Assembly (NCBI GenBank): GCA_013299105.1
Contig: JAAFJY010000012.1
Coordinates: forward strand, 120,049-184,048
Origin: Chitinophagales bacterium
GTDB lineage: Bacteria; Bacteroidota; Bacteroidia; Chitinophagales; Saprospiraceae
Reading direction: 5' to 3'
DNA length: 64,000 nucleotides
Numbering within the stretch: position 1 is the first letter of the stretch; each line of letters begins with the position of its first letter. Positions 17,497 through 25,646 of the stretch are shown piece after piece. The notes below the pieces were generated by a model. It did not search any database. It was not told the origin of the DNA and saw only the letters and a program-made list of their open reading frames with translations. The position numbers and the translations under genes were made by a program.

Positions 17497-18330
17497 ATGT
17501 ATCAACGTGATTCCTTGGGGTTATTCAAAAAACCGCTGCAAGCTTTTGTAAATCAATGCACTGTGAAAAGCGCCTTGATTTTTATACAGCAAGTGACGGT
17601 ATCAACGAAAAAGCCACTTTGGTATAAAGAAATGCCTAGGACGGAGAAAAATATCAGCGTAAAATTTTACGCGAACACTAGCTTAAAGTGGGTAAGTGAA
17701 AAAGGCTATCCACTGTACGCAGCCGTTTATTATGGAAGTAAGAGTGTAAAATTCAAAGTAAAGCTACCTAATCAACATGACATCTTTGTTTCGGAGGATT
17801 TATCAGAGCTAGAATCGGGAAAATTAGCAGTGGAAATTGCTAAATACAAAAAAGTGATTTTAAAAGTTATTGACCATGAAAATAAATTGACTAATAATGG
17901 TTTAAGCTTTAATCGTTTCTCAGATAGATTAGTAATGTATCAAGAAAATATTTATACCCATTTCGTTTTACACTCAAGCTTAGAACAGGCACACTATTTT
18001 TTTATGCCTTATCCAAATGATCCTTTCCAGGCTAAATTTGGAGAAACTCAAGATTTTGATATATTGGCTAAATCTTTATTGGAAGCATCAACAAAATTAT
18101 ACCCTCAAAGTCTTGCAAGTCTTCACCAAGTATCATTGATGGATTTCATTCTGGCTCTTGATTTTTGTAAAAAAACAACTGGTTTTGAGTGGTTTTTTGA
18201 GCATGGGCGAAAAAAAATGTTAGAATATGTCACTGTTGAGCGTAAAAAAATCGGCATAAATAAAATGTTGGATAAAAAAGACTTATATCCTATAATTCAC
18301 TTTATTGACAATTCTTTGATTTATCCATGA
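17497..18330 (+). CDS. Element-encoded protein with a possible integrase-arm-like N-terminus
   Basis: The gene may start at ATG 17497 or, more likely, at ATG 17632 (MPRTEKNISVKFYANTSLKW), where coding character begins. The segment NISVKFYANTSLKWVSEKGY followed by PLYAAVYYGSKSVKFKVKL resembles the three-strand arm-binding domain of Bacteroidota tyrosine recombinases, but no catalytic domain follows. The C-terminal half is helical and unrecognised. The gene is more AT-rich than the rest of the element, which suggests separate cargo. A recombination accessory factor is possible, but this is weakly supported. Confidence 0.6.
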   Translation: MYQRDSLGLFKKPLQAFVNQCTVKSALIFIQQVTVSTKKPLWYKEMPRTEKNISVKFYANTSLKWVSEKGYPLYAAVYYGSKSVKFKVKLPNQHDIFVSEDLSELESGKLAVEIAKYKKVILKVIDHENKLTNNGLSFNRFSDRLVMYQENIYTHFVLHSSLEQAHYFFMPYPNDPFQAKFGETQDFDILAKSLLEASTKLYPQSLASLHQVSLMDFILALDFCKKTTGFEWFFEHGRKKMLEYVTVERKKIGINKMLDKKDLYPIIHFIDNSLIYP

Positions 18331-18434
18331 AGATTTTTTTTGCAGATTTAAGCAGCACAATATTGATTTATACCGCAGTATGATTTAGATTTGTGCTGTC
18401 ATTACGTAAACTAAAGTAACCAAAAGTAAACATC

Positions 18435-18686
18435 ATGACCGCAATCAACAAGCAAGTAATCGACTCGCTGGAGTCGATTAAAGAGCAAATCCAAAATCTT
18501 TCAAGTAGGCAAGACCAGGGTGACGTAATATCGTATGAACATGCGATGGAATTACTCGAATGCTCGCGCCAATTCTTAGACAGCTTGCGAGCTGACGGCA
18601 AACTCAAGGTTTACCGCTTTGCCGGCAAAAGAAAGCTATACGTGAAACGCTCCGAAATCATGGGGCTAATGGAGCATGTAGCATGA
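18435..18686 (+). CDS. Excisionase-like helix-turn-helix protein
   Basis: The 83 residues end in a winged-HTH typical of excisionase/MerR-type small proteins: VISYEHAMELLECSRQFLDSLRADGKLKVYRFAGKRKLYVKRSEIMGLM. The N-terminal 30 residues form a probable coiled coil. In Bacteroidota elements such genes control excision or element transcription. Its stop overlaps the next start as ATGA, so it is translationally coupled to the following small gene. Confidence 0.8.
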   Translation: MTAINKQVIDSLESIKEQIQNLSSRQDQGDVISYEHAMELLECSRQFLDSLRADGKLKVYRFAGKRKLYVKRSEIMGLMEHVA

Positions 18687-19024
18687 AGACCACCACAGCG
18701 CGCACAGCAGAGGCCATACGCTTAGAAGCGATGCGCCGCAAGTTCAACGAGCAAGCCGCCGGGATTTTCCAGAAATGGGGATGCAAAACAGAAAGTGAGT
18801 TTGCAAAGCTACGGGCAGAAATTGCCAAAACAGAACGCCTATCATCGGGCTACACTGGCCAGAAGTTTACCAAATCCGAAATGTTAGCCCACAGGCAAGC
18901 GCGGGCAGAAGCTCGCAGAAAGTATTTGCAAATTTCCCTCGACGACAACGAGCTGGATTTGCTTGTACTGGAGCTAGAAAGATCATTTGAATTTTCCACC
19001 AACGAAAAAAGCGCCCGGCCCTAA
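18683..19024 (+). CDS. Small element protein with QKWG motif (paralog 1)
   Basis: A 113-residue, highly charged helical protein. The block AAGIFQKWGCKTESEFAKLRAEIAKTER aligns with TKIYQKWGVTSLEQFSALAAESIRNER in the next gene, so the two are paralogs. No known domain is recognised. It starts within the stop of the excisionase-like gene. Its place between excisionase and primase suggests a role in replication or its control (inference only). Confidence 0.7.
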   Translation: MKTTTARTAEAIRLEAMRRKFNEQAAGIFQKWGCKTESEFAKLRAEIAKTERLSSGYTGQKFTKSEMLAHRQARAEARRKYLQISLDDNELDLLVLELERSFEFSTNEKSARP

Positions 19025-19055
19025 GAGCACAGACGCTTTCAAAAATTTATAAGTC

Positions 19056-19484
19056 ATGGCAAAGATAGCCAAAAAAACAACACGCCGCAACAAAAGCGAA
19101 TTAGATGTTTACATCATGCTGGCCAGGTACGGCGAAGCATCCACCAAAATCTATCAAAAGTGGGGTGTAACATCACTGGAGCAATTTAGCGCCCTGGCAG
19201 CCGAAAGCATCCGCAACGAGCGCCAAAAGGTAAAGAACCTGGCCAACGTTGAGGGCTGGGCCGTATCCGCTGAAATTGCCAGCAATCCCCAATACCAAAT
19301 CCATTTGATCGAATGCAAAACTGATTTGGCGGAAGCCCGTCAAAAGCGCCTGTTTTTGACTATGGATGCCATGCAGTTGCACATCAACTACAAAACCCGC
19401 AAAGCAAAGTGGTCCCCCAAATCCAAATCCGAATACAGTAAGAAAACGACGACGAAAAAAGCTCATGGAGAAAATGCAGGTTAG
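19056..19484 (+). CDS. Small element protein with QKWG motif (paralog 2)
   Basis: The 142 residues include KIYQKWGVTSLEQF, a long helix (LAAESIRNERQKVKNLAN) and LTMDAMQLHINYK, matching SLDDNELDLLVLE at the same place in paralog 1. The C-terminus is Lys/Ser rich and basic, consistent with nucleic-acid binding. Duplication within the element is likely. A perfect terminator hairpin lies 14 bp after the stop, so this gene ends the left operon. Confidence 0.7.
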   Translation: MAKIAKKTTRRNKSELDVYIMLARYGEASTKIYQKWGVTSLEQFSALAAESIRNERQKVKNLANVEGWAVSAEIASNPQYQIHLIECKTDLAEARQKRLFLTMDAMQLHINYKTRKAKWSPKSKSEYSKKTTTKKAHGENAG

Positions 19485-19497
19485 TTTTTTTCACTGA

Positions 19498-19531
19498 AGC
19501 CCTGGCCAGGTTTTGCTGGCCAGGGCTTTTA
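19498..19531 (+). terminator. Strong terminator just before the primase gene
   Basis: AGCCCTGGCCAG and CTGGCCAGGGCT form a perfect 12-bp stem with a 6-base loop and a TTTT tail. The primase ATG is only 15 bp further, so the primase needs a start site inside or after the hairpin, or readthrough. Confidence 0.85.
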
Positions 19532-19545
19532 TTATTTGGATTTTT

Positions 19546-21804
19546 ATGTCTAACACAGTAACCTTATTCAAGGGGGTGAAAGGGACCAAAAGCCAGGGGT
19601 ATGATACTTTGGCTAATGTGTGGTCCTCCCTTTGCACCGACCCGGCGTTATGCGCCTTTAACGAGCGATTAATGGCAGCTAAAAAAGAATCGAAAGCCGC
19701 CTTTGATGAACTCAAAACAAGTGAATGCCTGGCATTTGTAGTGGGGCGTTTTCCGCTCAATTCCCGGAACGATGCCGATTGTATAGAGTATGTGCCCATT
19801 TTGGGCTTTGACATCGACGCAATGGGCATGGAAGCGATTGTAGCGGACACCATACGCGATCTGCGCGGCCTGGCATACGTTCGCGCCGCTTATGCGAGTC
19901 CAAGCCGTGAAGGCTTGCGCATTTTTGTAGAATGTACGGCCAACCTGGATAGCCACAAACAGTACTACGAAGCGATCAGCGGCGATTTGAGCGCATTTTT
20001 AAAGATTCCTACTGACAAGGTACTTCGCCAGGAATTGAAAGCGCAAGGGCTGGACAGAAAGGCCATAGAGGCAAAAATCAAAGACACGCCGCATATTGAC
20101 AGCAGTACGTCAAATGTGGGGCGCTTGTGGTTCTATTCCGGGTTGACCGATGACCTGTTTTACTACAATCCACACAGCCATATTTACACCATTTCCACCG
20201 CGCCCCAGGTGTCCACCGCGCCGATCAGCGCTCGCGCCACACCTGCCAAGGGTAAAATGACCACCGATAGGCAAGCGCAAAGCCTTAGCGAAGCGGAAGT
20301 AATTGAGTTGTGTATCTACAAAGTTGAGGAAAGGCAAGCCATGCCAAGAGGCAGAAATAATGATGTTCATGGTAAGGCTAAGGAAATGGTAAAACATGGC
20401 GTATCAAAAGAAGCGGCCATACGGAAATTATCCACGTATGAGGAACCAGGATTGCCATTGAGTAAGATATTGGCTTCCATTGACAGTGCCTACAAATCAA
20501 CTGAAAGAGAGTACAACGATGCCCAAATTTTGGCCTATGCCCGCATAGTAAATCCAAGATTTGCAACAGTCACACAAGTAGCGACCGCCGCGCCGCAAAC
20601 TGACCAGGGCGAACAACCCAACGAAAGCAACGAGGAATTGGCCAACCAAAACAAGTTCATCCGCATCAAAAAGTTTCTGGAGGCGCGGTATGAGTTTCGT
20701 AAAAACACAGTCAGTCTTTTGATTGAATACCGCCAAAAAGGAAAAGGCGAAAATTGGGAACCACTCAATGAAAACAACCTTTTCCGGGACTTGATGGAGC
20801 ATGGCGGTTTTGTAGGGGTTGAAAGCTCAGTATTGATTTTGATTAAGTCCGATTTTGTACCCGAATATGACCCTTTCTTGAGTTATTTTGAATGCTTGCC
20901 AAAGTGGAATGCAGACCAAGACCCGGACTACATCGCCATTTTGGCAAGCTACGTCAAGGCAAAGGACCCGGTTTGGTTTGCTCAACAGTTCAAAAAAATG
21001 CTTGTGCGAACGGTTGCCTGCGCCATTGGCCGCATACCGTTTAACAAGCATTGTTTTGTTTTGAAAAGCGAACAAAACGACGGTAAAAGCTCCTTTATCC
21101 GTTTCCTTTGCCCGCCGCAACTGAGTGACTACATCACAGATCATATTGACCTGGACAACAAGGACGGGCGTTTGGCGCTCTGCCAAAACTTTATCATCAA
21201 CCTGGACGAATTGGCCGTTTTTTCCCGCCATGACGTAACGAAAACCAAAGCGCTGTTTACCATCGAAAAAGTCAAAGAGCGACTACCCTATGACCGGACA
21301 CCCTCAAACGTCATCCGCCGCGCTTCATTCATGGCCAGCACCAACGAAGACGAATTTTTGGTAGATGATACGGGCAACGTTCGTTGGTTGGTATTTGAGA
21401 TTGAAGGCATCCAGCACGACAACGGCGGGCCAAACGGCTACAATGCAGCGGTAAATATTGACCAGGTTTTTAGCCAGGTGTACACCCTGTTAAACAGCGG
21501 TTTCCAGGTTTACCTGAGCAAAGAGGAAATAGCCAAATCCGAAAGCAACAACCGCGAGTACAAAGTAAGAACCCTTGAGGGAGATTTGATTTTGGAGTAC
21601 TTCGCCCCCTCCGACGCGGACGACGGCGAATTTATGACCACCGTGCAGGTTATGAAAGCGATCGAGGGCGAGGTAAAGCAAAATATCAACCAAATCAAGT
21701 TGGGAAAGGAGCTAAAATATCATGGGTTTAAACGGGTTCAAAAGTACATGCGTGAATTGGAAAGACAGGCATGGGGCTACTATGTAAAGCGCTTGAAAAC
21801 CTGA
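19546..21804 (+). CDS. Primase-helicase (VirE_N/PrimPol-like domain plus VapE-type ATPase)
   Basis: The start MSNTVTLFKGVKGT (19546) is used because an earlier TTG frame start lies in the terminator. The N-terminal third has an AEP primase-like core: YVPILGFDIDAMG with a DxD pair, SREGLRIFVEC and HIDSSTSNVGRLWFYSG, as in VirE_N/BT4734 proteins. The C-terminal part is a VapE-type P-loop ATPase: Walker A EQNDGKSS (about residues 508-515), Walker B FIINLDELAVF (550-560), then ASTNEDEFLVDDTGNVRW with a likely sensor/arginine finger. Such fusions unwind and prime origins of satellites and plasmids. An iteron array follows directly, which is the likely origin. Confidence 0.85.
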   Translation: MSNTVTLFKGVKGTKSQGYDTLANVWSSLCTDPALCAFNERLMAAKKESKAAFDELKTSECLAFVVGRFPLNSRNDADCIEYVPILGFDIDAMGMEAIVADTIRDLRGLAYVRAAYASPSREGLRIFVECTANLDSHKQYYEAISGDLSAFLKIPTDKVLRQELKAQGLDRKAIEAKIKDTPHIDSSTSNVGRLWFYSGLTDDLFYYNPHSHIYTISTAPQVSTAPISARATPAKGKMTTDRQAQSLSEAEVIELCIYKVEERQAMPRGRNNDVHGKAKEMVKHGVSKEAAIRKLSTYEEPGLPLSKILASIDSAYKSTEREYNDAQILAYARIVNPRFATVTQVATAAPQTDQGEQPNESNEELANQNKFIRIKKFLEARYEFRKNTVSLLIEYRQKGKGENWEPLNENNLFRDLMEHGGFVGVESSVLILIKSDFVPEYDPFLSYFECLPKWNADQDPDYIAILASYVKAKDPVWFAQQFKKMLVRTVACAIGRIPFNKHCFVLKSEQNDGKSSFIRFLCPPQLSDYITDHIDLDNKDGRLALCQNFIINLDELAVFSRHDVTKTKALFTIEKVKERLPYDRTPSNVIRRASFMASTNEDEFLVDDTGNVRWLVFEIEGIQHDNGGPNGYNAAVNIDQVFSQVYTLLNSGFQVYLSKEEIAKSESNNREYKVRTLEGDLILEYFAPSDADDGEFMTTVQVMKAIEGEVKQNINQIKLGKELKYHGFKRVQKYMRELERQAWGYYVKRLKT

Positions 21805-21842
21805 AACAAAACCAAAATTACCCTTTTTACTTCATTTTTATC

Positions 21843-22115
21843 TGGCTTAGTGGCTTAGTTGAGGTTTAATAAGCTGAAAACCAAAAAGTTAACCTAAGCC
21901 AGATAGCACATTTTTATCTGGCTTAGTTCTGGCTTAGTGGCTTAGTAAAAACCCAGGTAAAAAGTGATTGAGCAAAATGGGCAAAAATGCGATTTCAGGC
22001 CAAAAAGTGGCTTAGTTGGCATTTTTATCTGGCTTAGTAAATTTTATCTGGCTTAGGTGATGTGTTTGATTTTCAAACACTTAAACCCAAACTAAGCCAC
22101 TAAGCCACTAAGCCA
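21843..22115. repeat. Iteron array, putative replication origin of the element
   Basis: The octamer TGGCTTAG occurs 12 times in 273 bp. Eight are direct (21843, 21851, 21919, 21930, 21938, 22008, 22030, 22049) and four inverted (21894, 22092, 22100, 22108). Five are within ATCTGGCTTAG after a T-run. The array contains no gene and lies directly behind the primase-helicase gene. Density and placement match iteron-type origins bound by a replication initiator. Confidence 0.85.
22062..22080. repeat. Perfect palindrome inside the iteron array
   Basis: GTGTTTGA and TCAAACAC flank a TTT loop. It separates the mostly direct iterons from the inverted group and may be an extrusion or initiation site. 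Confidence 0.7.
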
Positions 22116-22268
22116 GATGCTTTTTCAACTTTCCAAAAAAAGGTAAAAAATGGAAAAAATGCGCACTTACACAGGCATCAGAAATGCCAGAAATAAAAAA
22201 CCCTCAACGGTTCAGAATTGGACACCTGGAACCATCGAGGGCATTATTCAACCTTAAAAATTTTCGGA

Positions 22269-23615
22269 ATGAAAATCTTTAAAAATCTGCCCAAAGATAG
22301 CGATTTTTTCAATCGCTATGCAAGCTTAGTGCCGACCCTTCACAAGGCGGGCTATTTGGGGCAAGTAGTATCCGCGCTGACTGAGTTCAGCGTCATTTAC
22401 GCGGGGGTGTATGCCTCGCTTACTTTTTTCTCCCCTGGTGTGGCCAGCTGGGGGGCATTGCTTGGAGCGCTGTTAGGGGTGGTCATCATTGAACTGGGCT
22501 TGCGCAAGTTGCTCCCGTTCAGCGTTCGGGCCATTTTGTACAAGCGGTTCAGTGGCTTGGACCTGGTAATGACCATCATTATCATGGTTGCTTGCGCGGT
22601 CCTTTTGGGTGCAGGTACTTTTATGAGCTATCACGGTAGCCAAGACGTGGTGGAATCACTCAAGCCCGCGCCAAAGGTCCAAGGCACTGGCCAGGCCGAA
22701 AGCAAACACGCTGAGGCAAGCCGCCGCGCCCTGGTGACATACCGGGCTGACAGTAGCGAGATCAGCCAGCGTTACGCCGCATTGCTGGAAGCCCAAAAGC
22801 TGAAATTCGCGGCAGACATTGGCCAGGTGCAGGGGCAAATTAGCAGCATTGAAGCCAAGGAACGCGGCGGCCAACGATTCAGCAGCGCCAAAAGCCAGGC
22901 GCGCGCCCGCATGGCCGAACTGGAAGCCGCCAAAGCTGGCCACCTGGCCGACTTGAGCACCCAGCAAAGCCAGGAGATGAAAGCCGCCGCCGATCGGCGC
23001 AACCATGCACAGCAAAGCGCACAAAAGGACCTCGACCAGGTGAAGCAAAAAACTAACCAGGTGAACGAAAAAACACTGGCTGACAGCGAGCGGCAAACGA
23101 GCCGTTACAAAGGTGGATTGAGCCTCTTTACCATTATTTGCCATATCCTCTTATCCGTTTCAATCGTGGTCAGTGAGGTACACAAAAAAGGCAGTGGCAT
23201 TGAGGAAAAAGTACTGCCTACTCAGTACGATTTTTCAGACAGTATTTGGGGCGAATTGATACACGCTTTGTCCAACCGCTGGAACCAAGTTTTGCGCGAA
23301 CGCATCCGCCAATTTGAGGAGAATACGCCGCCGCCGCCTTTGCCAGTTTCACCCAATGAACTGTACAGCCTGGAAAACCTGCAACAAACCATTGTGAACC
23401 TGAACTTTGAGGAATTGCCCGACGCTGACAAAAATATCCTGATTCCCAACCGGGCATTACCTGGACAGAACAGGCAACCCAAAAGCCAGCCCGCAGCGCC
23501 TCAAAATCAACTGGAGGGAAACGGGCAAGCCCGGCGGAAAAACGGCGCAACCATAACGCCGGGCCTATTGAATGGGAGTTTGAGCAATGGCAGCAACAAC
23601 GGAACACACCCTTAA
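22269..23615 (+). CDS. Membrane-anchored coiled-coil protein of the element
   Basis: The start MKIFKNLPKDSDFF is preceded by CGGA; an upstream frame start is less likely. There are two to three hydrophobic segments in residues 30-120, a long Ala/Gln/Lys/Glu-rich coiled coil (about 140-270), another TM segment (LFTIICHILLSVSIVV) and a Pro/Gln/Asn-rich tail. It resembles large membrane proteins often found in Bacteroidota phage-like or plasmid elements, but no family is recognised. The last ~60 codons overlap a second open frame at 23429-23860. Confidence 0.7.
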   Translation: MKIFKNLPKDSDFFNRYASLVPTLHKAGYLGQVVSALTEFSVIYAGVYASLTFFSPGVASWGALLGALLGVVIIELGLRKLLPFSVRAILYKRFSGLDLVMTIIIMVACAVLLGAGTFMSYHGSQDVVESLKPAPKVQGTGQAESKHAEASRRALVTYRADSSEISQRYAALLEAQKLKFAADIGQVQGQISSIEAKERGGQRFSSAKSQARARMAELEAAKAGHLADLSTQQSQEMKAAADRRNHAQQSAQKDLDQVKQKTNQVNEKTLADSERQTSRYKGGLSLFTIICHILLSVSIVVSEVHKKGSGIEEKVLPTQYDFSDSIWGELIHALSNRWNQVLRERIRQFEENTPPPPLPVSPNELYSLENLQQTIVNLNFEELPDADKNILIPNRALPGQNRQPKSQPAAPQNQLEGNGQARRKNGATITPGLLNGSLSNGSNNGTHP

Positions 23616-23860
23616 CAGCACACCTAAATTTTGAGTTTTGGCAACTTCAACAGCGAATAAGGTACTACAAAAAACGGCACTCCAGGCAGGTACAAATAGA
23701 ACTTGCTGCACAGCGTCGGGGGGCGCAAGCCAACAGCCGTACCAAATGCGCGATAGAAAACAATGCTCAAAGGGTGGTTTTCTGGCAGGCTCAACTGAAA
23801 GCCAAAGAAGCCGCTGCCAAAGCTGCGAACAATGTTCTAACACTTTTAGCACCCTGTTAG
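23429..23860 (+). CDS. Overlapping -1 frame reading frame with coding character
   Basis: The frame is open from a TGA at 23426 to a TAG at 23858. It has no ATG, GTG or TTG near its beginning but reads like a protein: KRRNHNAGPIEWEFEQWQQQ, then LNFEFWQLQQRIRYYKKRHS and NAQRVVFWQAQLKAKEAAAK. It is in the -1 frame of the membrane coiled-coil gene, whose own tail there is low-complexity. Either that gene is normally continued by a frameshift (programmed or an assembly error), or this is an independent gene with a rare start. Confidence 0.4.
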   Translation, partial: QKYPDSQPGITWTEQATQKPARSASKSTGGKRASPAEKRRNHNAGPIEWEFEQWQQQRNTPLTAHLNFEFWQLQQRIRYYKKRHSRQVQIELAAQRRGAQANSRTKCAIENNAQRVVFWQAQLKAKEAAAKAANNVLTLLAPC

Positions 23861-23940
23861 CACCCCTGTTTACAGGTGTGTTTACAGGTGTTCGCAGGTA
23901 TGTTTACAGGTGTTCGCACACCTGCTAAAAGTGTTAGAAC
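23834..23940. repeat. Inverted repeat enclosing three GTTTACAGGTG direct repeats
   Basis: GTTCTAACACTTTTAGCA at 23834-23851 is a perfect 18-bp inverted match to TGCTAAAAGTGTTAGAAC at 23923-23940. Between them GTTTACAGGTG occurs three times (23868, 23880, 23902). This looks like a protein-binding site array, for instance a regulatory or recombination region upstream of the zinc-finger/integrase operon. Confidence 0.75.
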
Positions 23941-23987
23941 GCCTGTTATCATTGTGTTTTCACCTTTTTAAACGACAACGGGACAAG

Positions 23988-24317
23988 ATGGATTTGCAAC
24001 GGTTATTGGATGAGTTTGAAAAGCTACTTGCGCAAGCTGAACAGCACGAAAACCGCAAGCCGCAAACATTGGGCATAAAATTTGAGTCAGGCGGGCCAAA
24101 TGGACCAAATGAAGTTTTTATCAATGTTTGTCAACATTGCGGCCTTGAAATGCCAGTGAGCAAAAGTCACGCGATCTATCATCGGCGTTGCAGATTACGC
24201 GCACACCGTGCAAAGGTGAAACTGACTGAAAAAATTGATTTACTCACTTCCTACCTGATAGCGGTTTTGCTGATTTATTGGGCTGTAAGTGAAACACACA
24301 AAAATATTAAGCGATGA
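23988..24317 (+). CDS. Small zinc-finger-like membrane protein
   Basis: Beginning at MDLQRLLDEFEKLL the protein has 109 residues. A helix is followed by a zinc-binding-like motif CQHCGLEMPVSKSHAIYHRRCR (Cys, Cys, His, Cys) and a C-terminal hydrophobic segment LLTSYLIAVLLIYWAV. It overlaps the integrase start as ATGA, so the two are coupled. The zinc finger suggests nucleic-acid binding near the membrane. An ATG 78 bp upstream lies in the repeat region and is less likely. Confidence 0.65.
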   Translation: MDLQRLLDEFEKLLAQAEQHENRKPQTLGIKFESGGPNGPNEVFINVCQHCGLEMPVSKSHAIYHRRCRLRAHRAKVKLTEKIDLLTSYLIAVLLIYWAVSETHKNIKR

Positions 24318-25477
24318 ATACCAAAGCTTATTTGCATAGCCGCGCACTTAGCAGCGGCGAATATAGGGTACAAATCCGCTACCGTTTTGCGGGCGAAAAC
24401 TTTGCACTCAATACCGAATGGAGCGTAAAAGCAAGCCATTGGGACAAGGAAAACGGGCGCTTTAAATCCAATGCCCCGGACTACAAAATGAACAATCGCA
24501 AATTGGATGCCTTGGTTTTGAGTGTCAAAGCCCGCTTGGAACGTGGGGAAAACCCGGCCAACTTGCCAAAGGATGCCAAGCCGCTGGAGGTCGATTTGGT
24601 AGCGTGCTTTTTGCGCCATATCCAAGCCGCTGAAATTGGGGCCAAAGACATCGCAGGTTCAACGATCAAAAACTACAAAGTCACCTTGGGCAAGCTGGAA
24701 AAATACCAAGCCACAAAGCAAATGCCTTTGTACTTCGATCAAATCACCCAGGACTTTTACACCTCGTTTTTAGCCCACTTGAAGCAAAGCGAAAAGTTTG
24801 GAATGCAGGGTTTTTACAATCACATTCGCCGGGTAAAAACGATCATGAAATTGGCAGAGATCGAGAAGCTACACAGCAACAACGAATACAGGCACTTTAA
24901 AGTTAAAAGGTCTGCACCTGACAAGGTTTACCTGAATGAGGGGGAAATAGAGCAGCTACACACCTTTGATTTATCGGCCTGGCCAAAACTGGAAAAAGAG
25001 CGCGACCGCTTTTTGTTGTCTTACTACACCTTGACCAGGTATTCCGATAGTGTGCAGTTGAAGCGCTCGCATTTACTGGAGGAAAAAGGCGTAAAGTACT
25101 TGCGCTTCAAAATCCAGAAAACCAAACGTTTGGTTCGCATTCCCTTGAAGCCAGAAGCCGAAAAGATTCTGGAAAAGCACCAATGGGACATGGAAGGTTC
25201 CAACCAAAAATCAAACGCTTTGCTCAAAGAAGTGTGCCGCCTGGTTGGCATTACCACTAAAGTATGGGAAGATGAAACCGAGGGGCCAAAGTGTGATTTT
25301 GTAACAACCCACACGGCCCGGCGAAGCGCGGCGATTAACTTGAGCAGCCAGGGAATGCCCGAAAATGAAATCATGGATTTGGGGGGCTGGGAAAGCCGTG
25401 AAGTACTGCGAACTTATTTGAAAAATGCCCGCTTTGAGACGGCTACACGGGCCGCCAATCACCCGTTTTTCCAATGA
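24314..25477 (+). CDS. Tyrosine recombinase / integrase
   Basis: The 387-residue protein has an arm-binding N-terminus (YRVQIRYRFAGENFALNTEW), a SAM-like core-binding domain (residues ~95-195) and a catalytic domain with R242 (TRYSDS), a lysine in KTKRLVRIPL (269-275), H333 and R336 (HTARR), W359 (GGWES, where most relatives have H or W) and the nucleophile Y368 (RTYLK). This is a complete catalytic set. It is expected to catalyse integration at the tRNA-Lys 3' end. It starts inside the stop of the zinc-finger gene and ends before a strong terminator. Confidence 0.93.
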   Translation: MNTKAYLHSRALSSGEYRVQIRYRFAGENFALNTEWSVKASHWDKENGRFKSNAPDYKMNNRKLDALVLSVKARLERGENPANLPKDAKPLEVDLVACFLRHIQAAEIGAKDIAGSTIKNYKVTLGKLEKYQATKQMPLYFDQITQDFYTSFLAHLKQSEKFGMQGFYNHIRRVKTIMKLAEIEKLHSNNEYRHFKVKRSAPDKVYLNEGEIEQLHTFDLSAWPKLEKERDRFLLSYYTLTRYSDSVQLKRSHLLEEKGVKYLRFKIQKTKRLVRIPLKPEAEKILEKHQWDMEGSNQKSNALLKEVCRLVGITTKVWEDETEGPKCDFVTTHTARRSAAINLSSQGMPENEIMDLGGWESREVLRTYLKNARFETATRAANHPFFQ

Positions 25478-25505
25478 TCTTTTGAAGGTTTACAATTGAT
25501 TTGTC

Positions 25506-25537
25506 AGCGCTGCTTACCTCAAAGCAGCGCTTTTTTT
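25506..25537 (+). terminator. Terminator after integrase
   Basis: AGCGCTGC and GCAGCGCT form an 8-bp perfect stem with a 10-base loop, followed by seven T. Confidence 0.88.
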
Positions 25538-25646
25538 GTGCCCTATTTTGCCAAAGCGTTTCAAATGTGTTTCCAAAGTGTTTCAAAAGCGTTTTCGCTT
25601 GCTTCGATAGTTCCAAGGGCCTAATGTTGTGGGAAAATCAACTAAG

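Noticed and set aside
21843..22115. CRISPR-like appearance of the repeated TGGCTTAG sequence
   Set aside because: Repeats are only 8-11 bp, irregularly spaced and in both orientations, without spacers of constant length and without cas genes; iterons fit better.
23638..23928. Reading frame of 96 residues on the plus strand
   Set aside because: Its composition (CTASGGASQQ, CQSCEQC) is unlike a protein; the neighbouring frame at 23429-23860 is more convincing and overlaps it.
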